Source: an uncultured Clostridium sp.
GTDB lineage: Bacteria > Bacillota > Clostridia > Lachnospirales > Lachnospiraceae
NCBI GenBank assembly: GCA_900553925.1
Contig: USFH01000063.1
Span: 1-11,786, forward strand
Length of the DNA: 11,786 nt
Direction: 5' to 3'
Shown here: in pieces, positions 6,197 to 11,786 of the stretch
Numbering within the stretch: the stretch's first letter is position 1
Layout: each line of letters begins with the position of its first letter
Notes under the pieces: model-generated
Told to the model about the DNA's origin: nothing
Database searches by the model: none
Seen by the model: only the letters and a program-made list of their open reading frames with translations
Made by a program: the position numbers and the translations under genes

Positions 6197-7402
6197 TTAT
6201 ACAGTTGGTGCCTTGTAGTTATCAGAGATTGTTCCGAATTCCTTGTATTCCTGAATTCTTGACTGGATACGCTCTGACTGGTCTAACAGGCTGCTGATGG
6301 ATGCATTGTGGTTTAAGTGATCGATCAGCGTTGCGATATACTTGCTCAGATCGGCTGACTCATACCAGTCGTGCTTGAATAACTCCGGATCCTGATAAGT
6401 CAGATTCGTTGTGATGACCTTCTCAATCGTGCCCTCGGCCTTCGCCTGATCGAAGATATCCAATCCTGCTGTGAACAGGCCAAAGGTTGCAAGACAGTAA
6501 ACACGTCTTGCCTTCCGTGCCTTCAACTGACGTGCAACATCTAACATGCTCTCGCCGGATGCAATCATATCGTCGATGATGATAACATCCTTGTCTTCTA
6601 CGCTGTCACCGAGGAACTCATGGGCAACGATAGGGTTCTTGCCATTTACAACGGTTGTATAGTCACGTCTCTTATAGAACATACCTACATCGACACCTAA
6701 GTGGTTTGCGAAGTAGATGGCACGGTTCATGGCACCTTCGTCCGGGCTGATGACCATCATGTGATCGCTGTCGAGTGTCAGGTCCGGTGTTGTGCGGAGC
6801 AGTGTCTTGATGAACTGGTATGTCGGCATGATGTTCTCGAAACCGCTGTAAGGAATGGCGTTTTGTACACGAGGATCATGTGCGTCAAACGTGATAATGT
6901 TGTCAACGCCAAGTCCGACCAATTCCTGCAATGCAATTGCACAATCCAGAGACTCACGGCTGCTGCGCTTATGCTGACGGCTCTCATACATGAAAGGCAT
7001 GATAACCGTAATACGGTTTGCTTTGCCTGCCATGGCAGCGATGACACGCTTCATATCGGAATAATGATCGTCCGGAGACATCATGTTTGTCTTGCCGCAG
7101 ATCTTGTACCCGATACTGTGGTTTACAACATCGACCATGATATACACATCAGTACCACGTACGGAATCCTGCAAAGTACCCTTTGCTTCACCGGAACCGA
7201 AACGAGGACAAGAGGATTTTAAGATATAGGAATCTCTCTCGTAACCGGCAAAGGTAATATTGTCCTTGTGCTCGTTGTGTCGTTCTGCTCTCCAGCGTGC
7301 AAGATAGCGATCAACCTTTTCTCCGAGTGCCTTGCAACTCTCCAAAGGGATAATTCCCAGCTTACCAACCGGAACTGTAATAAGATGACTTGAATCTGGC
7401 AT
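6197..7402 (-). CDS. prs: Ribose-phosphate pyrophosphokinase (PRPP synthetase), long clostridial variant
   Basis: Makes 5-phosphoribosyl 1-diphosphate from ribose 5-phosphate and ATP for nucleotide, His, Trp and NAD synthesis. 401 residues from the ATG at 7402; an ATG at 7417 is rejected because GGAGG (7415-7411) lies 8 nt before 7402 and overlaps the upstream ATG. Family landmarks are present: MPFMYESRQHKRSSRESL (135-152) for the ATP-binding loop, TFDAHDPRVQNAIP (171-184) for the catalytic-His region, SPDEGAMNRA (219-228), YKRRDYTT (243-250) for the flexible catalytic loop, and the PRPP loop IIIDDMIASGESM (274-286). The protein is about 85 residues longer than classical Prs (about 315) and several motifs deviate, for example DDMIASGES where DDMIDTAGT is usual. 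The genome may also hold a canonical copy. It is the last gene of the dnaD-like/dnaC-like operon. Family is sure; allosteric behaviour is unknown. Confidence 0.9.
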   Translation of the reverse strand: MPDSSHLITVPVGKLGIIPLESCKALGEKVDRYLARWRAERHNEHKDNITFAGYERDSYILKSSCPRFGSGEAKGTLQDSVRGTDVYIMVDVVNHSIGYKICGKTNMMSPDDHYSDMKRVIAAMAGKANRITVIMPFMYESRQHKRSSRESLDCAIALQELVGLGVDNIITFDAHDPRVQNAIPYSGFENIMPTYQFIKTLLRTTPDLTLDSDHMMVISPDEGAMNRAIYFANHLGVDVGMFYKRRDYTTVVNGKNPIVAHEFLGDSVEDKDVIIIDDMIASGESMLDVARQLKARKARRVYCLATFGLFTAGLDIFDQAKAEGTIEKVITTNLTYQDPELFKHDWYESADLSKYIATLIDHLNHNASISSLLDQSERIQSRIQEYKEFGTISDNYKAPTV

Positions 7403-7410
7403 GATTTTTT

Positions 7411-7415
7411 CCTCC
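7411..7415 (-). promoter_or_regulatory. Ribosome binding site deciding the prs start
   Basis: GGAGG on the - strand, 8 nt before the ATG at 7402. It overlaps the alternative ATG (7417-7415), which has no ribosome site of its own. Confidence 0.85.
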
Positions 7416-7424
7416 ATTGTGTGA

Positions 7425-8462
7425 TTACAGCTTAGAACCCTGCATCATTTCATTTTTTCTTTTTTGGTACCTTATGTTTTCACCATACAGATGAAGTACG
7501 GTGTAACTTTCTACAATACGGGACATGATTCGCTCAGAATACCGTTCCTGCAGATCCTGCATGGACAGATTCGTTGAGATGACGGTTGACTTCCCGTCGA
7601 GTTCCCGTTGATTGATGATTGCGAACAGGCTGGAGCAGACGAAGGTGTTCGTTGTCTCCGTCCCGAGATCATCGATTATCAACAATTCGCTATTATATAT
7701 ATAATTGTATAATTCTTCAAGTTCAAATTTTTTATTCATCAGATATTGCCCGAATATCTGCTCGAAAATATCGATTGCCGAGAGATACAGGACAGTATGA
7801 CCGGAATCAAGCAGAGATTTCGCGATGCAGTTCGTCAGAAATGTTTTGCCAAGCCCCGGTTCGCCGTAGAGAAGCAGGTTCCCGCGCTCTGTATCCTGCG
7901 TAGAGAAACGAGCAACAAAATCTTTTGCGATCTGCAGGGTGTTACATGCATTGTCATAGGGTGCTGTGGCCCATCTGCGGGAAGCAGAAGCCTCACGGCT
8001 GTAGTAGTTCAGGTCAAATGTATCGAAATTCTCTTTGTCAAGAACATGTGACATGTTCGACTGCTGATATAAGGAATCCACGATCCGGCGTTTGAAACAC
8101 TCGCACATTCTGCCGTCGATATATCCCTGATCGTTACAGACCGGGCAGTCGTAGATTGGATCAAGGTAGGTGGCAGGGTAGCCGTGCATGAGCAAAAGCT
8201 CTCTGATGCGGGCGGTGTTATCCCGGTTCTGTGCAGAGACGGCAGCGTTCGCTGTACCGGTCTGTGTGGTCTGTCCGGGATCGGTCAGACGCTTCTTCGC
8301 AAGCGCAATATAAGATAACCGGCTGCTTTGCCGCAACTGTTTTATCTCCGGAATCTTCTCGTCGATTTCTTCCTCGCGATCCTGGAGTGCCAGCCTGTTT
8401 TTCAGACGCAGCTGTTCGTAGTCATGCAAAATGGATTCTTTTTTCAGTAGCTGGATATTCAT
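7425..8462 (-). CDS. DnaC/DnaI-type replicative helicase loader (AAA+ ATPase)
   Basis: 345 residues. It loads the replicative helicase onto DNA at initiation or restart, working with a DnaD/DnaB-like partner. The N-terminal 100 residues are charged and helical, as expected for the helicase-binding region. A cysteine cluster, CPVCNDQGYIDGRMCEC (Cys106, 109, 120, 122), matches the zinc-binding knuckle of DnaI-type loaders. The AAA+ core shows Walker A GEPGLGKT (200-207), Walker B LLIIDDLGTE (260-269), sensor-1 ISTN (295-298) and a SERIMSRI segment (309-316) with arginine-finger candidates. ATG overlaps the upstream stop as ATGA (8462-8459), with AGAGGT 9 nt before it, so the two proteins are translationally coupled. 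IstB-type transposon ATPases share the core, but the neighbouring DnaD-like gene and absence of transposase favour the loader. Confidence 0.92.
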   Translation of the reverse strand: MNIQLLKKESILHDYEQLRLKNRLALQDREEEIDEKIPEIKQLRQSSRLSYIALAKKRLTDPGQTTQTGTANAAVSAQNRDNTARIRELLLMHGYPATYLDPIYDCPVCNDQGYIDGRMCECFKRRIVDSLYQQSNMSHVLDKENFDTFDLNYYSREASASRRWATAPYDNACNTLQIAKDFVARFSTQDTERGNLLLYGEPGLGKTFLTNCIAKSLLDSGHTVLYLSAIDIFEQIFGQYLMNKKFELEELYNYIYNSELLIIDDLGTETTNTFVCSSLFAIINQRELDGKSTVISTNLSMQDLQERYSERIMSRIVESYTVLHLYGENIRYQKRKNEMMQGSKL

Positions 8463-9661
8463 TTCTTATTTACCTCTTTGTGGAACAGCTGTTCCATCTC
8501 ATCAAGCTCGGATGACATATCGCTGTGCGTGTAATTCGTAAAATTATTGTTGGATTTCTTCACATTCGTCTTCGCCGTCTGCTTCTTGGACTTTTCCTGT
8601 TCGAATGCGAGATCTGCCTGACGGATTCCCTCGAAATCTTTCACCCCGGCATTGTGCCATTTCGTCAGGATGCCATTGGCATACTTAATCGTCGGATTCT
8701 CAGGGTGGGCAGCTGCGGTACGCTTGCAGGCTTCCTTGATGATTGCCTCAGAGAAACCGTAATCCTGTGTCCATGTCTTGAAGAGCTCCTGTGTCGTTGT
8801 TGTGATCGCGGTAGTTTTCAATCCGAGTGTGCCATACACGATGCGGCATATGTTGCCGAGCAGAGCGTGCTGCTCTTTCGCCTGTTCCTTTGTACGGATC
8901 CCGTCCTGATACCAGCCGATCGCGGTTGCCTCCATATAACGGCAGCTTTTCTTGTCCATGGTTGCACAGTATTCAACCAGATATTCGAATAATTCAATCT
9001 CAAATCCAAGTGTATCATAGATGTAGAGAAGACATCGTGTGTCAGAAGCGGAAAGCGTCTTTCCGAACAATGTCTCTACCAGATATACTATATTCTCCCA
9101 GTTCTCATCCTGCAATACCTTTTCTAGATCTTTTTTGGAGAAATCCGGTTTTGCCGGTGCGGACAGGTCGACCGCAACTGCCGAGATCGGAACAATCTTG
9201 CCGGAACGGACCGGAGATGGATCCGTAGTATTCTCAGTAACCGATGGTTCCGCATCTGCCACAGAATCACCTGCTTTGGCTGACTGGCTGATTGCAGCGC
9301 CGGTCTTGACATCCTCGCGCAACAATGCAAATGCATCTGCGTCCTCCGATAAGGAAAGCTCCGGTGCCTGCAGTGGCAGCATTACAATCCCGGTCGGCTG
9401 TCCCTTGCCGTCAAATGTAAGACGCAGGGCATTCTTAGTTACCCAGTATTTGATTGCCCGGCAGATATCCTTCTCCGTGAGGTTGAAATGATCTGCGATC
9501 TCTGCGACAGAGATCTGTCTGTTGCCGTTCAACAGGCGGACAAGATATAGATAAACCTTTACAAACTCCCCGTTTGCATCTGTCATGTAATAGTCAATAA
9601 AAAAATTAGATATGGAAGAATAAGTCTCGCTGTTTTCAGTTGAAATAGTAATTGTCTTCAT
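8459..9661 (-). CDS. DnaD/DnaB-like primosome protein
   Basis: 400 residues; initiation protein of the Firmicute primosome that recruits the helicase loader complex to origin or restart DNA. Residues about 15-90 form a DnaD_N-type winged helix (ISVAEIADHFNLTEKDICRAIKYWV is the recognition helix region). A low-complexity acidic/Ser/Ala linker spans about 100-172. Two DnaB_2-type helical modules follow: about 175-255, ending with RYMEATAIGWYQDGI, and about 275-345, ending with IKYANGILTKWHNAGV, which holds the conserved YxxxIxxxW pattern. A Lys/Asn-rich tail precedes a C-terminal helix. Two modules resemble B. subtilis DnaB (the loader, not the helicase) as much as DnaD, so no symbol is given. 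AAGG lies 11 nt before the ATG. It is the first gene of a three-gene operon whose promoter is preceded by DnaA boxes. Confidence 0.88.
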   Translation of the reverse strand: MKTITISTENSETYSSISNFFIDYYMTDANGEFVKVYLYLVRLLNGNRQISVAEIADHFNLTEKDICRAIKYWVTKNALRLTFDGKGQPTGIVMLPLQAPELSLSEDADAFALLREDVKTGAAISQSAKAGDSVADAEPSVTENTTDPSPVRSGKIVPISAVAVDLSAPAKPDFSKKDLEKVLQDENWENIVYLVETLFGKTLSASDTRCLLYIYDTLGFEIELFEYLVEYCATMDKKSCRYMEATAIGWYQDGIRTKEQAKEQHALLGNICRIVYGTLGLKTTAITTTTQELFKTWTQDYGFSEAIIKEACKRTAAAHPENPTIKYANGILTKWHNAGVKDFEGIRQADLAFEQEKSKKQTAKTNVKKSNNNFTNYTHSDMSSELDEMEQLFHKEVNKK

Positions 9662-9707
9662 AGTTTTTTGAACCTTCCCTTCACCGCTTCCATCAGAAGC
9701 ATTTCAA

Positions 9708-9735
9708 ATTATAGCATGAAGAAAATTAAATTCAA
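9708..9735 (-). promoter_or_regulatory. Extended -10 promoter of the dnaD-like/dnaC-like/prs operon
   Basis: On the - strand, TTGAAT (9735-9730), a 16-bp spacer and TGCTATAAT with a perfect TATAAT (9713-9708). The predicted start near 9701 gives a leader of about 40 nt. The 12 bases TCATGCTATAAT are identical to those at the murC promoter. Confidence 0.75.
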
Positions 9736-9770
9736 GCGAACACCTTTTCGGCAGGACTCCGTCAGAAAAA

Positions 9771-9797
9771 TGTGGAAAATGTGGAAAATGTGGATAA
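9771..9797 (-). promoter_or_regulatory. Triplet of back-to-back DnaA-box-like 9-mers upstream of the primosome operon
   Basis: Read on the - strand, three contiguous 9-mers: TTATCCACA (9797-9789), a perfect DnaA box, then TTTTCCACA (9788-9780) and TTTTCCACA (9779-9771), each one mismatch away. They end 35 bp before the -35 box of the dnaD-like operon, a position suited to DnaA acting as a regulator. All have one orientation with no spacer. That sequence matches the DnaA consensus is direct observation; binding is inferred. Confidence 0.75.
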
Positions 9798-9868
9798 CAA
9801 GTTACCATAAAAAACGGGATGACGTGTTTATGCTGACTGAGGGAAATCTGTCGTAAAAATTATGTTAA

Positions 9869-9911
9869 CAAAAAAGAAAAGACCTGTTGAAAAACTTTTC
9901 CCCAACAGGTC
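9869..9911 (-). terminator. Rho-independent terminator of murC
   Basis: On the - strand, GACCTGTTG (9911-9903) and CAACAGGTC (9889-9881) form a 9-bp stem with a 13-nt loop, followed by TTTTCTTTTTTG (9880-9869). It begins 19 bp after the murC stop and separates murC from the primosome operon. Confidence 0.85.
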
Positions 9912-9929
9912 TGTGGATAATGTGGATAA
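9912..9929 (-). promoter_or_regulatory. Tandem pair of perfect DnaA boxes after murC
   Basis: TTATCCACA (9929-9921) is immediately followed by a second TTATCCACA (9920-9912) on the - strand. The pair fills the space between the murC stop (9932-9930) and its terminator stem. It has the same orientation and zero-spacer layout as the triplet 114 bp away. Confidence 0.75.
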
Positions 9930-11312
9930 CTAATTTTTTAAGAGGGTATTTCCGATAGAATCAACGTTTCCGGCCCCCATAGTTATCAACAAATCATTTT
10001 TTTTGCAATTTTTTTCGACAAAGTCTGCAATGCTGTCAAAATCACCAAGATAGATCGCGTGTCCACCATGGGCATTGATCTTGTCACAGACATCCTTCGA
10101 GGATACAATGCCTGTATCCTTCTCACGTGCGGCGTAAATATCTGCTAAGATGACATGGTCGCAGACAGATAATGCCTGTCCGAATTCGTCAAGCAATGCC
10201 TTCGTTCGGGAATAGGTATGTGGCTGGAAGATGCACCACAGCTCGTTGTGCGGTGTGTTCTTCGCAGCTGCCAGTGTTGCGGCGATCTCTGTCGGATGGT
10301 GCGCGTAGTCATCCACGATCTTGACGCCATTTGCAGTCACACCCTTGTGCTCAAAACGACGGTGTGCGCTCGAACATTTCTCGAGACCTGCCTTCGTATA
10401 TTTGCGGTCGATGCCTAGAAAATCAGCAACTGCGATGACAGACAGGGAATTCATGACATTGTGGATGCCGGTCGCATGCAGCGCGATACGGTCCTGTTTC
10501 TCGCCGTGTACAACCAGTGTATAGGTTGGATGCCCCTCCTCGTCGAATTCGATATCTGTGGCACGGTAATCGTTTTCCTTGTTCATGCCGAAAGAAAGGA
10601 TCTTACAGTGTAGATCCTGGGTTACGTGGCTGTAGTATTTCATGTCACCGTTTACAACGAGCAGACCGTTATCCGGAAGAATTTCTGCAAATGTCTTGAA
10701 GGAATCTGCAATCTCTTCAATGCCACTGAAGAAATCAAGGTGGTCTGCGTCTACATTCAGGATGATGCTTATGTATGGATGGAATGCGTGATAACTGTTC
10801 GTGTACTCGCACGCCTCTGTTACAAAATAATCGGAGTGGCCGACACGGATGTTGCCGCCGATCGCGTCAAGCATACCGCCGATGGAAATCGTAGGATCCG
10901 TGCCTGCTTCGAGCAGCACATAGGAGAGCATGGAGGTTGTCGTTGTTTTACCGTGCGTACCACTTACAGCGACGCCGTATTTATAGTTGAGCATAATCTG
11001 TCCGAGCAGCTGGGCACGTGTAAGCATTGGGATATCCCTGCGTGTGACTTCCACAAACTCCGGATTATTCTGATGGATCGCTGCCGTATATACAACCAGA
11101 TCAATATCATCCGTGATATTTTCCGCGGTCTGACCGATGTAGATGGTTGCACCGAGATTTCTCAGAATCTCTGTGATCTCAGATTCTTTCATATCTGAAC
11201 CGGACACGGTAAAGCCCTCCTGCAGCAAAATTTCTGCAAGTCCGCTCATGCTGATTCCGCCGATCCCGATAAAATGAACATGCATCGGTTTATTAAAATC
11301 TACTTTATACAT
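9930..11312 (-). CDS. murC: UDP-N-acetylmuramate--L-alanine ligase
   Basis: Adds L-alanine to UDP-MurNAc with ATP, the first amino-acid step of peptidoglycan stem-peptide synthesis in the cytoplasm. 460 residues, the usual MurC length. The three Mur-ligase domains are in order: a Rossmann-like UDP-binding domain with GIGGISMSG (16-24); the ATPase domain with P-loop SGTHGKTTTT (117-126), EACEYTNSY (166-174) and NVDADHLD (186-193); and the C-terminal domain with RRFE (318-321), DDYAHHPTEI (334-343) and FQPHTYSRT (362-370). HVHFIGIGGISMSG is the MurC rather than MurD/E/F form. The start at 11312 gives the family's N-terminus; the ribosome site is weak (AAAGG about 9 nt upstream). It has its own promoter and terminator, so it is monocistronic here. 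DnaA boxes lie just past its stop. Confidence 0.97.
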   Translation of the reverse strand: MYKVDFNKPMHVHFIGIGGISMSGLAEILLQEGFTVSGSDMKESEITEILRNLGATIYIGQTAENITDDIDLVVYTAAIHQNNPEFVEVTRRDIPMLTRAQLLGQIMLNYKYGVAVSGTHGKTTTTSMLSYVLLEAGTDPTISIGGMLDAIGGNIRVGHSDYFVTEACEYTNSYHAFHPYISIILNVDADHLDFFSGIEEIADSFKTFAEILPDNGLLVVNGDMKYYSHVTQDLHCKILSFGMNKENDYRATDIEFDEEGHPTYTLVVHGEKQDRIALHATGIHNVMNSLSVIAVADFLGIDRKYTKAGLEKCSSAHRRFEHKGVTANGVKIVDDYAHHPTEIAATLAAAKNTPHNELWCIFQPHTYSRTKALLDEFGQALSVCDHVILADIYAAREKDTGIVSSKDVCDKINAHGGHAIYLGDFDSIADFVEKNCKKNDLLITMGAGNVDSIGNTLLKN

Positions 11313-11344
11313 GATGATCTGCCTTTCTCTTTTTTTTTCTTCCT

Positions 11345-11372
11345 ATTATAGCATGATTGATTCACTTTACAA
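11345..11372 (-). promoter_or_regulatory. Extended -10 promoter of murC
   Basis: On the - strand, TTGTAA (11372-11367), a 16-bp spacer and TGCTATAAT with a perfect TATAAT (11350-11345). The predicted start near 11338 gives a leader of about 25 nt. The -35 overlaps a tandem 12-bp repeat. Confidence 0.7.
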
Positions 11373-11392
11373 CTTATTTAACAACTCATTTA
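11369..11392. repeat. Tandem 12-bp repeat at the murC -35 box
   Basis: ACAACTTATTTA (11369-11380) is followed directly by ACAACTCATTTA (11381-11392), 11 of 12 identical. The first copy overlaps the murC -35. It could be an operator for murC or for the divergent gene, or plain AT-rich sequence. Confidence 0.45.
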
Positions 11393-11414
11393 CAAAAATA
11401 TCTCATGTCGATGA

Positions 11415-11443
11415 TTGACTTCTATTATATTTTATGACATTAT
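11415..11443 (+). promoter_or_regulatory. Possible promoter of the second zinc-ribbon gene
   Basis: TTGACT (11415-11420), a 17-bp spacer and CATTAT (11438-11443) preceded by a TGn extension. The -10 is weak and the region is AT-rich with other candidates, so the exact start near 11450 is tentative. Confidence 0.45.
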
Positions 11444-11451
11444 ATAAAATA

Positions 11452-11470
11452 GTAGTTTCTAAGAAATTAC
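11452..11470. promoter_or_regulatory. 19-bp imperfect palindrome in the leader of the second zinc-ribbon gene
   Basis: GTAGTTTCTAAGAAATTAC has 9-base arms around one central base, with 8 of 9 positions complementary; the odd pair would be G.U in RNA. It sits at or just after the likely transcription start, where an operator or a 5' hairpin would act. No known regulator is recognised. Confidence 0.45.
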
Positions 11471-11505
11471 AGACACATAAAGAGAGGATTTTTAGGAGGA
11501 AAAAC

Positions 11506-11786
11506 ATGAAAGTATGTGAGATGTGTGGAGCACAGAATGATGATGTCTTCACAAAATGTTCTGTATGTGGCGCAGATCTGCCATCGCCGAATGGTGACGT
11601 AGGTGATGACGAGAAAACGGTATTGATCGATCCAACGGAGGCAGCTGCACCACAGTCAGGTTTGTCACTGAAGACAGACACGAATACATATGGCCAGACA
11701 GATGCAAATGCAGCACAGCCACAGCCTGGATTCGGTGGACAGCCACAGGGAATGCCTGGACAGCCTGGATTCGGCGGACAGCCACA
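11506..11786 (+). CDS. Zinc-ribbon protein with Pro/Gln/Gly-rich repeat tail, 3' truncated by window
   Basis: About 93 codons are visible and the frame stays open to the window end. The start is certain: TAGGAGGA (11493-11500) lies 5 nt before the ATG. Cys4, Cys7, Cys18 and Cys21 (CEMCG and CSVCG) form an N-terminal zinc ribbon. Then come an acidic stretch with DDEKTVLIDP and a low-complexity region in which units such as PGFGGQPQ recur at about 73-93. This architecture is common in Clostridia for proteins whose missing C-terminal part is a membrane segment or another domain, but that part cannot be seen here. It resembles the zinc-ribbon protein at 5326 only in the ribbon, so the two are not evident paralogues. 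It is divergent from murC. Function is unknown. Confidence 0.85.
   Translation, partial: MKVCEMCGAQNDDVFTKCSVCGADLPSPNGDVGDDEKTVLIDPTEAAAPQSGLSLKTDTNTYGQTDANAAQPQPGFGGQPQGMPGQPGFGGQP

Noticed and set aside
6701..7222. 173-codon + strand frame opposite prs
   Set aside because: Antisense shadow of a conserved gene with no family signature or ribosome site.
7403..7417. Upstream ATG of prs at 7417
   Set aside because: It overlaps the GGAGG that serves the ATG at 7402 and has no ribosome site of its own.
7425..8462. IstB-type transposon ATPase instead of helicase loader
   Set aside because: No transposase or terminal inverted repeats; translational coupling to a DnaD-like gene and the DnaI-type cysteine cluster favour a loader.
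9668..9856. A 62-codon + strand frame with KMWKMWKMW
   Set aside because: The repeat is the DnaA-box array read as codons; there is no ribosome site or family, and the frame covers the dnaD-like promoter.
9771..9929. This region as the chromosomal oriC
   Set aside because: DnaA boxes are present but there is no dnaA, dnaN or rpmH nearby, no long AT-rich unwinding stretch and no clear DnaA-trio run; a regulatory or titration cluster fits better.
10626..11198. 190-codon + strand frame opposite murC
   Set aside because: Antisense shadow; murC is unambiguous on the other strand.

Overview
The window looks like chromosomal DNA from a low-to-mid-GC Firmicute of class Clostridia, most likely Lachnospiraceae. 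That placement is inferred from the DnaD-like/DnaC-like/long-Prs gene order, the Csp-type S8 peptidase, the zinc-ribbon single-pass membrane proteins, sigma-A style promoters and strong GGAGG ribosome sites. It was not checked against a database. Genus cannot be named. No rRNA, tRNA, CRISPR array, transposase or integrase was found.

Left part (1-3180), surface glycan genes. A 5'-truncated GT-D fold glycosyltransferase on the + strand converges on a CgeB-like glycosyltransferase on the - strand. The two meet at a hairpin that terminates the first and contains the stop codon of the second. Upstream of the CgeB-like gene on the - strand is a multi-pass acyltransferase-3 membrane protein. Each of the two - strand genes has a recognisable promoter. 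Together they suggest synthesis and O-acylation of a cell-surface polysaccharide or glycoprotein glycan.

Middle part (3181-6196). A divergent region leads to a 605-residue Csp-like subtilase with an intact Asp/His/Ser triad, preceded by three 12-bp direct repeats and no clear ribosome site. Next is an unrecognised zinc-ribbon/TM/coiled-coil/Ig-like protein with its own consensus promoter, followed by a perfect 18-bp-stem bidirectional terminator.

Right-centre part (6197-9930), a replication operon on the - strand. A DnaD/DnaB-like primosome protein overlaps a DnaC/DnaI-type helicase loader by 4 bp (ATGA), and 22 bp further on lies a long variant of PRPP synthetase. Upstream of this operon are five DnaA-box-like 9-mers in one orientation: a back-to-back triplet just upstream of the operon promoter, and a back-to-back pair beside the murC stop codon. 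This DnaA-box cluster is the most interesting signal in the window. It suggests direct DnaA control of the primosome/helicase-loader/PRPP operon, or a DnaA-titration site.

Right end (9930-11786). murC (UDP-N-acetylmuramate--L-alanine ligase) has its own extended -10 promoter and a rho-independent terminator. Divergent from it is the start of a second zinc-ribbon protein with a Pro/Gln/Gly-rich repeat tail, cut by the window edge. No gene-free stretch exceeds 300 bases. The four largest gaps (3181-3343, 5162-5325, 9662-9929, 11313-11505) are described through the promoters, repeats, boxes and terminators they hold.
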